In this document: positions 9,894 through 20,455 of the stretch, in pieces
Position numbering within the stretch: position 1 is the stretch's first letter
Layout: the number at the start of each line of letters is the position of its first letter
The notes under the pieces: generated by a model
Seen by the model: the letters and a program-made list of their open reading frames with translations, nothing else
The model's database searches: none
What the model was told of the DNA's origin: nothing
NCBI RefSeq assembly: GCF_029633865.1
Contig: NC_079212.1
Span: 150,815,599 to 150,879,598 of the forward strand
DNA length: 64,000 nt
Source of the DNA: Lampris incognitus
Lineage: Eukaryota; Chordata; Actinopteri; Lampriformes; Lampridae
Direction: 5' to 3'
Translations under genes and position numbers: made by a program

Positions 9894-11196
9894 TGCAGAA
9901 GAGTTTTGTCCTCGACCTGCAGCTGTCAAGACTGTTGAGTCTTTACAAGATGTTGCTGTGGCTGTCCGTTTTGGGCAGCAACAGATGTTAAATGTTGTAC
10001 AGTTACCTAAACCAGAGCTTATTTGTTTCGATGGGGATCCATTGAAGTATTGGGTTTTTATCAAGGCTTTTGACAGTAGGGTGACTGCAGTAGATGATGC
10101 TGTCAAACTCATGCTCTTGATTCAGTATTGTTCAGGTAAAGCCAAAGCCCTCATAGAGCCTTGTGTGTGTTTAGAAAATGAGTATTCACGGGCAAGGGCA
10201 TTACTGAAACAGCGATTTGGAGATGACTATACAATTTCACAAGCCTGGATTAGGAAAGTAGCAGAGGGCCAATAGATTGGACCCAAGGATGCATTTAAGT
10301 TACAGGAGCTGGCAGATGATTTAAGCTGTTGCGTTGATACTCTTAGCTCTATGGGTTATGTGGCTGAGATAAGTACCCAGAGGGTGATGGTGCAAATTAT
10401 ATCAAGGTTACCCATGTACCTTAGAACCAGATGGTTGAGAGAGGTTCATAATCTAAGATCTAGGGGTGGTAAGCCACCAGATGTGTTAAATTTAGCTAAA
10501 TTTCTAGACAATGCAGCAGGAGAAGCCAATGGCCCAGTCTACAGTAGTTTACTGTATGATAATCCAAGCAGGCAACAGAGCAGTGCCTTTATGACAGTAG
10601 GTCATTCTAATCAGTCTCAGTCAGGTAGTTTGTCAGTCACAGCAGATCGCTCACGGGAGTTTGAGCCTGGTGGTTCCTCTGTGGGTCGTTCAGGTCAAGC
10701 AGGTAGGCCGGCTGTAACAGCTAACAAGAGCTGTGAATTGTGTATGAATGGCAATCAGAGTCTGTTTGGTTGTGGTAAGTTCAAGGATATGACTCCACAA
10801 AGTAGGAAGAAATATGTACTTAACAAATGCTTATGTTTTAATTGTCTCAGGACAGGTCATGTGTCATCCAGCTGTAAGTTGGATAGGCGTTGTATCGTAG
10901 ATGGTTGTTCCCAAAAACACACAAAGTTCTTGCATATGCCTGAGTCACAAAGGAAGCCAGACTCAGAGTCTGAGAGTACAGATGTTACCATTAAGGCGGG
11001 GTGTAATGCAGTCGGTGGAGGCAAATCCAGACTAGCTTTGCCTATTGTACCCATAAGAGTCAGAGAGCCTGGTAGCAGCCGAACATTTTGCACTTATGCT
11101 CTTTTAGACAATGGGTCTACCTCAACGATTTGCACAGACGGTCTAGTAGAGAGACTGGGGGTGAGAGGAGAAGTTGAAACTTTGACGTTCGTGTAG
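9859..11196 (+). pseudogene. BEL/Pao gag (DUF1759), zinc knuckles and protease; one TAG
   Basis: One frame from 9859 to 11196, with a single in-frame TAG at 10273-10275. The first part has the DUF1759 hallmark FDGDPLKYWVFIKAFDSRV (about residues 57-75). Further on are a zinc-binding region with CLCFNCLRTGHVSSSCK and CSQKHTKFLH, and a retropepsin-like start LPIVPIRV...YALLDNGSTSTIC, where D-N-G takes the place of D-[ST]-G, as is usual in Pao. The sequence breaks off at about 11190, before RT, RNase H and integrase, where a 62-bp tandem repeat and gypsy E begin. It would have formed the particle core and processed it. Confidence 0.83.
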
Positions 11197-11519
11197 GCTA
11201 ACTGAACCAGACATGTTTGCTACTACAGGGTTACTGTCTCGTAAACCCGTAATGTAGGCTAACTGAATGTAACCGGTTATTTTCTTGCCCGGTGCGGGAT
11301 TCGATACGGGGTGCACTGCACCACAAGGCGACATCACTAACCGCTCGGCTAAAGGGTCAGACCCGTTAGCTAGGGACTAACGTGTCTTATTAGTAGTTTA
11401 CATGAACCAGACATGTTTGTTACTACAGGGTTACTGTCTCGTAGACTCGTAGTGTAGGCTAACTGAACAAGACATGTTTGCTACTACAGGGTTACTGTCT
11501 CGTAAACTCGTAGTGCACC
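11193..11519 (+). repeat. 62-bp tandem repeat (three copies) at the start of gypsy E
   Basis: The unit 'tgtaggctaactgaaccaga' + 'catgtttgctactacagggt' + 'tactgtctcgtaaactcgta' occurs three times. The middle copy is split by the insert 11268-11402. The unit begins TGTA and lies just upstream of the gypsy E leader, so it may be the duplicated U3 start of that element's LTR. Confidence 0.75.
11268..11402 (-). mobile_element. 135-bp tRNA-like insert with TG...CA ends and 4-bp duplication
   Basis: The insert begins TGTAACCGG and ends AGTTTACA, and it interrupts a 62-bp repeat unit between two copies of TGAA (11264-11267 and 11403-11406). On the minus strand it contains a pol III type A box (TAGCCGAGCGGTTA) and a B box (GTATCGAATCC) about 45 bp apart, as in tRNA-derived SINEs. 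The cloverleaf is not clean: acceptor arms do not pair well. The short inverted ends TGTAA/TTACA and TG...CA termini are unusual for a SINE. Confidence 0.6.
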
Positions 11520-13665
11520 AGTATTGGTTGTGGTTGCTATAGTTACCAAGCCTCCCTTCCAGTGTGCCTGTGTTGCAGTCTCTGTTGTCCTTCTTCTTTT
11601 AACTAAATGGCTGCTGCCGCACTTTTCCATCTGCGTTGTGTGATTAATTGATATCGTCTCTCATTACTGGCGTGGTGGCAGCGCTTACCAGACTTACGTC
11701 CCGAGGACTGATAGTTACCGAATTAATGGCGGTAGCCCTTCCAGGGGAATCACAGGGTAGTTACGTCTACCACCAGATGCAGCTGGGCTAGCTCAGACAC
11801 AGTTGTGCTAGCTAAGTGGGCAGCATGGCGACACACAGAGCACCGAAGCAGTGGTGTTTAACAAAGACCGAGACGGTGAACTCTTTTGAGAACTGGCGTC
11901 AGAACCTGCTTTATATACAGTCGCTCGACGCCGGGTTTGCCCCCTTCCTGCACGATGGCGTGGAGTGGGAGAAGAAGTCTAAAACGTCCCCTGTCCGGGG
12001 ATTCACAGATGACGGTGAAGATATTCCCGCGCCCCGACGTCGCAATAAAGAACAGAAGGTAGCCATGTTAGAGCTAATGTTGGGACAGATAGCCAATTAT
12101 TGTCCTGTAATCTCTCATCACAGCATAGTCAGGAACTCCACATCTATTGACAGCATATGGCAAGCTATTCGTCTACATTATGGCTTTCAGTGCACCAGGG
12201 CTCATTTCATTGACTTTGCTGCTATTAAACGGGAGCCTGATGAGAGACCAGAGGATTTAGTATATCAACGCTTGATGGCCTTCACGGACGACAATCTACT
12301 GTGTAAAGGTTCTGGCATCAGTCACATGGGACAGACTGTGACCGAGGACGAGGAGTTGACGCCCTCACTGGAGAACTTTGTTGTGCTCACATGGCTCCGC
12401 CTAATACATGGTGATCTACCGAAGCTCGTCAAACAACGGTACGGCACTGAGTTGCGGTCTCGCACATTGGCATCCATTAAACCAGAAATCTCACAAGCCC
12501 TTGATTCGTTACTAGAGGAACTGCAGGCCTCAGAGGATGCTAGGGCTATGCACGCGGCTGTGTCTGAACTCCCCAAGTCAAAGCAATCCATCTCGGCAGG
12601 CCTGATAATCACTTCCTCAGCAAATGTTCCTTTCTGCCCCCCCAAGATAAAATGTACATGGCAAAGTCGCGCCAGGTTTTGGGACAGCAGGTCGAGACTG
12701 ATGAGGAGGTAGAGGAGTGCGTTAGTGGGGAGCCAGCGCCATCTAGTGGTGTGAAACGTGTACTTATCAAACAGTCCCCTTACCTCGATGCCTTCCATGG
12801 ACACTGCCCTGTGCGTCTCATCGTTGATAGTGGGGCAACAGGCAACATGATGAGGGCCTCATGCGCGACCAGGCTGGGCGTCACCATCACAGGAAGTATG
12901 CAGTCCAAGCAGATGGCTCGTCCCTTTTGAAAGTATTGGGAGAGACACGGACACACTTCCAGAGAGATGGCCATGACCTGTATTTTGAGGGCCTCGTCAT
13001 TGAGAATCTCGACTCTGACATCCTGGCTGGAATTCCCTTTATGGAAAAGAACGACGTCTCCATCAGACAAGCCAAACACCAAATCTGCTTGGGCGAGGAT
13101 ATATACCGCTACGGCACCCTCCAAACACCGATGGACAGGCATGCCATAAGGCACGTGCTCCGGATAAATCTACTGTGTGGCCAGGGGAGTACATCGAGCT
13201 TGAGCTGCCTCCTGAGCTGTGCAATGTGGACAGTGAGCTGGCTGTTGAACCACACGTCAATGCCTCATGTGACCAGTCTGACACACAGCAGTGGCCTGCC
13301 CCAACTTTGCTATGGGGTGTGTCCGGGAAGATCCGTGTCCCAAATCTCACTGGCGAGCCGCGGCTGGTCCAGAAAAGCCAACACCTATGCCGTGTCCGCG
13401 CCAGATATGTCCCGTCACTCAGTGACGCCGCCGTGCCAGCTGATCCCCCCAAACAGGCCCCGACGACCATGTCAGCCTTGTCCTCTGACCTTGTCGCTCT
13501 GGATCCAGATAACATCATGCCTGCTGACATCAGAGATGAGTTCCGCGCCCGGCATAGAGAGTTTGATCCCCACTTTGAAGGATATAACGGCGCTGTGGGT
13601 CCGTTCCAGGCCAGGGTGAACATGGGACCTGTCCTACCTCCACAACGTAAGGGGAGGGTCCCACG
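11520..13665 (+). mobile_element. gypsy E: Ty3/Gypsy 5' half (plus strand)
   Basis: Comprises an LTR/leader region (to about 11670, with 'tggcgtggtggcagcgctta' as a candidate primer site), gag (11825-12712), protease and the very start of RT. Coding stops abruptly at about 13660, where sequence of the oppositely oriented gypsy G begins. The 3' half and 3' LTR are absent. Confidence 0.72.
11825..12712 (+). CDS. gypsy E gag protein
   Basis: About 295 codons from ATG 11825 (context cagcATGG). The protein has features of a fish Ty3/Gypsy gag: an opening [20 protein letters not shown] and [18 protein letters not shown] in the middle, the latter a helix-rich capsid-like stretch, then [15 protein letters not shown]. 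No zinc knuckle is visible before the stop, because the frame seems to shift near 12640-12700. Downstream, the same element continues in another frame with the protease. Exact clade not recognised. Confidence 0.65.
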   Translation: MATHRAPKQWCLTKTETVNSFENWRQNLLYIQSLDAGFAPFLHDGVEWEKKSKTSPVRGFTDDGEDIPAPRRRNKEQKVAMLELMLGQIANYCPVISHHSIVRNSTSIDSIWQAIRLHYGFQCTRAHFIDFAAIKREPDERPEDLVYQRLMAFTDDNLLCKGSGISHMGQTVTEDEELTPSLENFVVLTWLRLIHGDLPKLVKQRYGTELRSRTLASIKPEISQALDSLLEELQASEDARAMHAAVSELPKSKQSISAGLIITSSANVPFCPPKIKCTWQSRARFWDSRSRLMRR

Positions 13666-13690
13666 TAGAGGGCAGGAGGCGATGAAATGA
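12652..13690 (+). pseudogene. gypsy E protease and inter-domain region, frameshifted
   Basis: Three successive frames are needed. The first (12652-12930) has the aspartic protease motif LIVDSGATGNMMRA (DSG at about 12826). The second (12861 to about 13150) carries YFEGLVIENLDSDILAGIPF, the protease C-terminal flap region. The third (13175-13690) has WGVSGKIRVPNLTGEP and ends near GPVLPPQRKGRVP, the conserved approach to RT. The rest of RT is lost at the junction with gypsy G. The enzyme would cut the gag-pol precursor, but it is inactive here because of frameshifts. Confidence 0.65.
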
Positions 13691-14651
13691 CCCAGCTGGG
13701 CACAGTATATACACCGACCCTTCGGCTGGGGTGAGGCGGGTACGCCCAACCTCCATTGGTTCCGGAACAGCGTTGGGAGGTGAGCTGCTCATGGAGACCG
13801 AAGCTTGGTGAGGGGGGCCGAGCTGGTCAGGTTCCCTGATGGGGCGACCTCTCTATCTATCCCTCAGTCTTATGTCGATGCGGGAGGCTAAGGCGAGGAG
13901 GGCATCCAGCTCCATCGGCAGGTTCAGAGGAGTGAGATGATCCTTCAGGGTCTCGGAGAGTCCATTAAAGAAGGCATCCACCAAGGCAGGTTGATTCCAA
14001 CCGCTGGCGGCGGCTAGCGTGCGGAACTCTACGGCATAGTCCATCACAGAGCATCTTCCTTGTCTCAGGGAGTGTAGAGCTCTAGCAGCTTCTCTAGCGG
14101 GAAGAGTAGAGTGAACATTTTGTTTAAATGTGTCGGTGAAGAGAGAAAGAGTTACATACTGCAGACCGCCGGCTCCATTCCACGGTGGCCCACGCCCTGG
14201 CTCTCCCCGATAGGTAGGAGATAATGAAGGCTATTTTGGCTCGATCCGAGGGGAAGGCGGCGGGCTGGAACTCAAAATGGAGCTCGCACTGCGAGAGGAA
14301 GCGGCGGGAGTCATCAGATTCCCCAGAGAATCTTTCCGGACTGGAGAGCTGGACGGGTCTGACTTCTGAGGGAGGAGCAGGAGCCAGAGGCGGTTCTGGT
14401 GCCGGCGCTGATGATGAGGGAGGCGCAGGGGTCTCAGCTGACTGAGAGGGGTGAGTGACTGAGCCCATGGCTTGAAGCTGTCCGATGACGTAATTGAGTT
14501 GGGCGGTAACTGTGCCGCACACCTCTTCACTGCGCTGAGAAGCTTCTGCCACAGCCCGATGCACCTGTTCAATCTTCTCCTCCTGTTGTCGGAGCCGGCG
14601 CTCCCGCACTTCGAGGGTAGTGAGCATGGAGTCCTGCTCTGCTGTGTCCAT
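13640..14651 (-). pseudogene. gypsy G gag with CCHC knuckle, frameshifted
   Basis: Starts with ATG at 14651 (MDTAEQDSMLTTLE). The N-terminus is a predicted coiled coil (RERRLRQQEEKIEQVHRA), then a proline/alanine linker (about residues 70-95), then the retrotransposon gag core SSPERFSGESDDSRRFLSQC and AFIISYLSGRARAWA. A frameshift near 14150 is followed by the second half (FRTLAAASGWNQPALVDAFF at 14028-13969) and a stop, and then in a third frame by the zinc knuckle CIYCAQLGHFIASC (CX2CX4HX4C) at about 13705-13660. It would have packaged element RNA. The copy is dead. Confidence 0.72.
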
Positions 14652-14668
14652 TGTGGCCAGATTATTCT

Positions 14669-15124
14669 GTCAGGAACACAGAGACTGGCCGACACAAATG
14701 CAGGCAGGCAGACAGTAACCAGTTCTCAGGGTCTGTAATTCGGTCCAAGGGTCAAAATCCAGAAAGGCAGTCAGATAGGCAGAGGTACAAAATCGGCAGG
14801 CAGAAGACTTCAAGAACCAGGCGGACTAACAAACAGGCGACGGTACCAAAACAGGCGATGGAGACTTGGAAACCAGGAACGAAACAGTCAGACACGGGGA
14901 TACGCTCTAACATGAAACGCTGGAATGCTGCTCTAGGAGACAAGACAATCTGGCACTGACACACAGGGGAGCACTGGTTAAATACACACAGGAGGGAAGC
15001 GATAACGAGGCACAGGTGAAACACATAAGGGCCGGGACAGGTAATCACATGGGGAACAGGATGTGAATACAGAGACAAGACTATCAAAATAAAACGGGAA
15101 ACTGACACATGACAGACCCTGACA
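14669..15124 (-). repeat. 5' LTR of gypsy G
   Basis: On the plus strand it runs from 'tgtcaggaac' (14669) to 'gaccctgaca' (15124). Both ends have perfect TGTCAGG/CCTGACA-type inverted termini, and gag starts 18 bp beyond. A polyadenylation-type hexamer is not obvious. No partner LTR is present in the window. Confidence 0.75.
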
Positions 15125-15139
15125 GTTACATTTGATTAT

Positions 15140-15415
15140 AAATGTTCATTAACATGCACTGTCCCTTAAATAAATATATCTTACAATTCTCTTTGCTCTC
15201 TCTCCACTCCTCTCTTCTCTTGTCGCTCTTCTCTCCTTTATCATTGTTGTTTCTCCCTGTCTTCTGCTGCATGTCAAGACTGTCTCTTTCCTCTCCATTC
15301 ACTTTCTTTGTTGCTGTCTCTCTCCTCTCCTCTCTCCTAGTGTCTCTCCTCTCCTGTTCCATGTCTGTTAATGTCTTTCCTCCTCTCCTCTCATGTTGCT
15401 GTCTATCTCTTCTGG

Positions 15416-15512
<97 letters not shown>

Positions 15513-15720
15513 CCCTTTAGTTTTTTTTTGTGATCTCTGTCAATGCCTCTCCTGTCTTTTTGCTGTCCATGTATTTGTCTGTCTCTGTCCTCCCTCTAGT
15601 TTGCTCCTCCTCTCCTTGTGTTCTCTGTTGATGTCTCTCATCTCCTCTCATCATCCCCACTTGTCTCTCTTCTATTCTCTGTCAATGCCTGTCTTGTTGC
15701 TACCCATGTCTTTGTCTTGA
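15140..15720. repeat. pyrimidine-rich tract with (TC)n microsatellite
   Basis: A strongly strand-asymmetric C/T tract. The pure (TC)n core is at about 15419-15512 (roughly 45 dinucleotides). It is flanked by degenerate words such as 'ctctcctctcctgt' and 'ccatgtctttgtctgtctct' repeated every 100-150 bp. The long Ser/Leu-rich frame on the plus strand is an artefact of the repeat. Confidence 0.88.
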
Positions 15721-15724
15721 CACT

Positions 15725-18092
15725 TATGGAATGAGAACACTGGTCAGTTCTAATTTCCTTGGGTGCAGTTTGGAGAATGTGTTGGCAGCTTCATCCAGGT
15801 CCACTGCCATATCATACTGTGTGTGGATGAGGGCCAGGGATGACAAGCGGTCATTTGTTTGACTGTTCACACTCACAGGAGGTGACTGGCAGAGTACAAG
15901 CTATTTTGAGAAGCTTGAAGATGTTTGGGTAGATCAGCGCATCACATTCTTTGATTGCCTCAGCACATGAAGTTAGCCTTTGTTCTGATGGCTTGTTTTG
16001 CCACTTCAGTTTCCAGCTTTTCAGTTCCTGGTCAATCAGTTCTGGTGAAGGTAAGTCATCTTGGTAAAGGTGAACTGCTTCAGAGATGTCCACTGTCACG
16101 TCTGAGTGGCGCTGTACAGACGGAATTAGGCCCAGGAGCCTTGATGCTGTTACAGATAGTGGACTAAATCTGGATTCAAACTCCAAGATTACATGGTCTA
16201 GGAAGGGTATAGCCATGTTGCGATGATAGTAGTCCTGCACAGTTGCAGCAGGTGCATATTCCCTGTGTGTCTGCCTTCCAGCAGACATTGATTGACTCGT
16301 AGGCTGCACGTTGACCTGAGCAGCCATCCTGATTGCTTGCTCGTAGATCTGGTTGAAGTCATCCTCAATTGTCTCACGTAGCTCCTTGTAGATATTCTTC
16401 ACCTAATCTACCATGCTAAATGCCTCGACAATGTCAATTTAGGTTCTCTGCAGCTTCACTGTTATGCCTGCAAGGTGGGATAAAACTTGGTAGACCGTGA
16501 GGAAGGTCAGGATGAAACCGAAGTTTTGGGGCCCAGACAAGAGACCACAGGCCCCTGCTTTGTACTTGCCCTCCCATCCAGTGGTGACAACTTGGCTGTA
16601 ATCTTCTGTATGGAGACCAAGTGCCATGACTTCTAAAGCCTTAACAATGAAGACGAAGGCACTATAAAAGTGGCTGTAGGCATCGCGTCTTTCTGCCCAT
16701 CTTGTGTGACATATGTCAATGAGGGGTTTCCTCTTTCCAGCAGAGTGTGCATCCTTATTTACAACCTCCCTGAGTAGGTGTTCCTTCTTCGGGCTGTAGG
16801 TAAAGAATATGATGACAGACTTCATCTTGTCAATCATGTTGCACACAATTGGAAGAACACAGGAGCGTGCAACAAGGTTCAGGCAATGTCCATTGCAGTG
16901 CATGTACACTGCCTTAGGTGCATCCTTCTTGATCAGAACCTGGACACCGACATTTTCGCTGCTCATGTTGCTGCCACCGTCATAACCCTGTCCTCGACAA
17001 TCACCAATCTCTATGCTTAGGTGACTCAGCACATCCTTAATTGTTGTTGCAATGTGGTGGCCTGTGATTCGTAGCAGAGAACAAATCTCTCGCAATTTTC
17101 CCCTGATATTTGAGTCTTTGTCCACAAATCTTACACACATTGGCATCAGCTCTACATTATGGGATGTCACCTCATCCGCCATGACTGTATAGATCTGTGC
17201 ATTTTTGACCTCTTCCACAATCTGGGCCTGAATCATTTGCTTTCCTATCACGTCAATGATCTCATTTTGGATTTGGGGGAGAGGTAGGTGGCATTTCTGA
17301 GCTTTGGCTTTGCCATGTGCTGCTTCAGCGTCTCATCATGGTTTGCAAGTAGATTCATCAGGGCCAAGAAGTTTCCAGGGTTGCCAGTAGAATGCTGCTG
17401 CTCAGTTATACCTCTAAGTGCAATACACTGGCGACCACAGTAAAGTACAGCCTCTGCTACAGACTTGAGTGTGTGCCTGTTTTCTTTGATGTCAGCTTCC
17501 TTCATACCATCCATCAGGACTGATATTTGGGTCTCAGGTTTGTCGACCGACTGGAGAAACAATCTAGCATTTTTAACTGCAGCTAAGTGAGATGGTCTTG
17601 TTGAATGGTTGCCAATTACCAATGTTTTCTTATGCGATTGTGTGAATGGAGCATTGACCATCAATCCCATCTGCTTCTTCTCCTTGGCATTCACAAACAG
17701 GGCACAGCACACACAGAAGGCAGCACCATCAAGCTTAGAACTGTACACCAACCACCAGCCATATTTCTCCAACCACCTGTGCTTGAATGCCCTGTTGCAG
17801 CAACCAAGGTATTGTGTTGGGAAAATGAAGTGATTTGATGGTCTGTCATGGTTCCTGAGCAAATGGTATTTCTGGCCCTCAAACATCCTACGCACACTCT
17901 CTAAGATTTCCTCAACTGGTTTTGTGGCCTGAATGAAAAATCCTAGGTCACTGAACATCTCATCATCCTGACGTGCCCCAAGGTGTTGTGGACCCTCCTG
18001 GGGTTGGGGATCACCCTGATCTTCCTTCAGGGGTTCTGCATCATCCTGACCTTCCCTGGGTTCTTGTGGATCACCCTGACCTGCTTCCCTAT
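15725..18092 (-). pseudogene. hAT transposase main exon, broken in four places
   Basis: The transposase would excise and insert DNA with a D-D-E RNase-H-like core. Frame 1 (18092-17248) has FGRP-like DUF4371 entry sequence: HRWLEKYGWWLVYS, FCVCCALF (zinc-binding TTF-type) and RPSHLAAVKNARLF. One base is lost near 17270. The next frame (17251-16439) has YTVMADEVTS with the first catalytic Asp and CRGQGYDGGSNMS with the second. In-frame TAA (16439-16441) and TAG (16403-16405) follow, then 16402-15851 with the dimerisation part LPVTSCECEQS. About 50-60 bp seems deleted there. The C-terminus resumes in another frame (DRLSSLALIHTQYDMAVD) and ends near 15725. Confidence 0.78.
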
Positions 18093-18796
18093 CTGTAAAC
18101 ATATAGATAGATCTTAGTCAGTGGTGTAGTGGAGGTATATGCAGCTACCCACCACCATTAGTGCGTGCTAATTTTACAGTCAACAACAAAATCCTGCACA
18201 AAAAAAAATCTAATTTATCCCTGTGATTGACAGCTGAAAACTTGATTTAGTATAGAAAACAAGCATTGTATTGGCGAGAGATAGCCTATCAGCAGTACAT
18301 TCAACTGTATCATTCGCTGAAATACGCTTTGTGTATTATGCCGTTTCTCCACTATACAGCACGGTACGGTACGGCATAGAACGGCACACATTTGTGTCAC
18401 CTAACCCCTAATACATCACGAGACAACAACACAGCAACACAGCACAATGGAAGAACTTGAAGCTATCCTGTACTTTTTCGTTAAACAAAACCAGTTGTAA
18501 ACTGATCTGAGGCCAATATCTCTCAGCTAGCTACATCAGGTAGCTAGCTATGTCGCGCCACAGTGTCATAAATGCATTGATTGATTTCATCAACTCAGTC
18601 AGAAATCTCCGCTTAGCCGCCATGCTAATTTTTGCAATGTAAAACCCCATTTACTTATGCTAAAACGTTAGCGATCTAAACTGATTTACGTTTGTCACAC
18701 AGGTAACCAAAAATCATTCCTCCAAAATATGTTCACAGCTAACGTTCATAGCTAGCTAGCTAACGCCAGCATACCTTAGCTATCCCAACTAGCTAA

Positions 18797-18946
18797 CTAG
18801 TTAACAAACTTAGCCTGTTTGGCTTTTTTTCTGAACATCTGTCCAATGTTTTGAGAAAGTGAGGCTGCAGCTTGCTTTCTCTTTCGAGCATCTTGCTCCT
18901 TTCGACCCATTCTGAGATTGATTCCAGGACGGTTTACTTTAGCCAT
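18797..18946 (-). CDS. candidate first exon of the hAT transposase
   Basis: Fifty codons beginning at an ATG at 18946 (MAKVNRPGINLRMG). The peptide is strongly basic (GRKEQDARKRKQAAASL...FRKKAKQ), like the nuclear-localising N-termini of ZMYM1/P52rIPK-type hAT proteins. A splice donor candidate (gctaag|gtatgc) lies at about 18774 but is beyond an in-frame TAG at 18797-18799, so either the donor is upstream or the copy is mutated. Linked to the downstream frame only by strand, distance and style. Confidence 0.4.
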   Translation of the reverse strand: MAKVNRPGINLRMGRKEQDARKRKQAAASLSQNIGQMFRKKAKQAKFVN

Positions 18947-19277
18947 CACCAGCCGGCTAGCTGGCTCCGTTACAATAAAGCTATGCATGACTTGACACTC
19001 CGTTTGATTGAGGAAGGAAGTAAGGCTAGTTCACTTGGAAGAAACTATGCTCTAAAGTGGTGCTTTTAACAATGTTAGGGTTTCAGTTTTGTTAGGTTTT
19101 TATTTTTAATTTTTAGATTAGTTAAGAATTGCACGTCGTTATTTAAAAAGGTGACACACTTTAAAAAAAAGGGCTTAAAAAAACCTGAAAAAAAACCCAC
19201 CTGAAATTGTGGACCTTTTGCTGTGTGTGTGTGTGTGTGGGGGGGGGGGTTCGTTCGAACCATCCGAACCCTCCTAG
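18947..19277. other. spacer with (GT)n-(G)n run
   Basis: Contains 'ctgtgtgtgtgtgtgtgtg' followed by about eleven G at 19219-19248 and A/T-rich runs. No gene or known element seen. Confidence 0.5.
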
Positions 19278-19816
19278 CTACGGGCTCGTGGTGTTGTAGA
19301 CGTTGCTGTTGACCTTGAACCTATTAAGGTTGAAGAGCCTGCCGTAAGTTCTGATAGGATTGGGATCCCCGTGGCAGCTCTTTGCCAATGAGGTGCAGTA
19401 TGGCAGCAATAAAGATGGCGAACAGGGTGGGTGCGATAATGCATCCCTGTTTGACCCCTCTTTCCACTGTGAAGGGCTCTGACTCAGAGCTGCTGTTGCT
19501 GAGCACTGTGACTGACATGCCATCATGTAGAAGCCTCAATATTCTGATGTATTTGTCAGGGCAGCCATATCTTGATAGTATGCTCCAGAGCTTGGCGGTC
19601 CACTGAGTCAAAGGCCTTTGTCAGTTCTACGAAAGCCACCCAGAAACTATGGGCTGAGAATGATGGCTGACTGGTCAAATTGTCCGAGATAATTGAAGCA
19701 GTTTTCTCTGAGAAATATTCATTGAATGATTCAGCTTTGGATGCAACATGTGAAAAAGATGAAGCTTTCTGATTGGTTGGGCCTGAGTGCCAAGTGGGTT
19801 GACCCCAGCCACCCAT
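19278..19816 (-). pseudogene. LINE reverse transcriptase fragment
   Basis: Minus-strand non-LTR RT palm sequence. In one frame FVELTKAFDSVDRQAL (palm motif A with the first catalytic Asp) appears at about 19640-19600. In a second frame LLHDGMSVTVLS and VERGVKQGCIIAPTLFAIF (motif B) lie at 19540-19420. A third frame adds RTYGRLFNLNR near 19330. At least two frameshifts are present, and the YADD motif lies beyond the left end and is missing. Clade not assigned. The stretch 19700-19816 looks like a different LINE piece joined to it. Confidence 0.68.
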
Positions 19817-20250
19817 AGTTACCCATATGACCTCTACTACACTATCACTTACTACTGCAAAACTACACCTCCACTACTACTCTCCTACATTACCTCACAT
19901 ATCTCAACTACAGCTATACTACACTTAGTCATACAACAACAACACCCTGCATGTCATTTAAAATTCTCATTTAGAAATCTCATTTAAATTAATGACAAGA
20001 TAAAGTTAGTCTCATATCCACTGAAAATGTCTCCATGACATCAGACTGGTGATGCTTTAAGCTCCCTGACTTCAGTGAAGGTCAGCAGTGTCCATTTCCC
20101 AGATAATGACCTTTGCTGCCAGGGTCAGATGCTATATAAAATTCAACCTGATTGACTGATTGATTGATTGATTGATTGACCAATTGATTGATTGATTGAT
20201 ATTGAATTGATCTGTCTGTCTGTTTGTCTATCCATCTGTCTCTCAACCAG
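19817..20250. other. spacer with (TGAT)n tract before the host-like exon
   Basis: Codon-free sequence with ACT-rich words (19840-19930), then TGAT repeats at about 20150-20205 and a pyrimidine-rich run 'tctgtctctcaaccag' that ends at 20250 and can serve as a splice acceptor. Confidence 0.5.
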
Positions 20251-20253
20251 GCA

Positions 20254-20455
20254 ATGAATCGCTGGCGTCGTTCAGCAGATGAGCTGCAGGCTCGGAGGAA
20301 ACAGCTGTGGGAATGTGAGCATGCTCAAGAGGCTCTGAGCAAAGTGAGTTCCTGTTTCCAGCAGCTGGCCTCCTCTATAGGCAGCACATCAGACGGTAGC
20401 TTCTTGCGAGAGGAGATGGGGGAGACCAGAGCTCTGGCCTACAGGATCTGTTCAG
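20254..20455 (+). CDS. first coding exon of an RGS9BP/RGS7BP-like gene (partial)
   Basis: An exon-like open block, bounded by a good acceptor ('ctctcaaccag', ending 20250) and a good donor (ttcag|gtacaa at 20455/20456). From ATG 20254 it encodes 67 codons and splits a Gly codon in phase 1. The peptide starts MNRWRRSADELQAR and contains LSKVSSCFQQLASSIG and SDGSFLREEMGETRAL. The spacing L-K-x3-C-[FY]-x2-L-x4-G-x2-[SA]-D-x3-LR-x-E-x2-x-TR is what I know from the N-terminal helix of R9AP/R7BP proteins, which tether RGS-Gbeta5 complexes to membranes. Codon use is clean and unlike the surrounding repeats. No further exon was found in the window, so it may be the start of a large-intron gene or a stranded exon. 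Confidence 0.6.

Larger units (their letters stand above)
13640..15124 (-). mobile_element. gypsy G: Ty3/Gypsy 5' end (minus strand)
   Basis: Reading leftward from 15124: a complete 456-bp 5' LTR (15124-14669), a short leader with the ATG at 14651, gag, and a zinc knuckle ending near 13640, where it runs head-on into gypsy E. Pol and the 3' LTR are missing. Confidence 0.78.
15725..18946 (-). mobile_element. hAT transposon (DUF4371/ZMYM-like transposase), minus strand
   Basis: A degraded hAT-superfamily element. A small first exon at 18946-18797 is separated from the main coding part (18092 to about 15725) by an intron-like gap whose acceptor 'gtttacag' is visible just before 18092. Terminal inverted repeats were not identified on either side, so the true limits are uncertain. 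Confidence 0.72.

Noticed and set aside
11290..11365. A functional tRNA gene
   Set aside because: A and B boxes exist, but acceptor and T arms do not pair properly, and the segment lies within a small mobile insert.
15142..15720. 192-codon Ser/Leu-rich frame
   Set aside because: It is the translation of a (TC)n-rich tract and has no independent coding signal.
18118..18145. hAT-like terminal sequence 'cagtggtgtagtggagg'
   Set aside because: It could be a hAT end, but I found no matching inverted end or 8-bp duplication nearby, and it lies inside the intron-like part of the minus-strand hAT gene.
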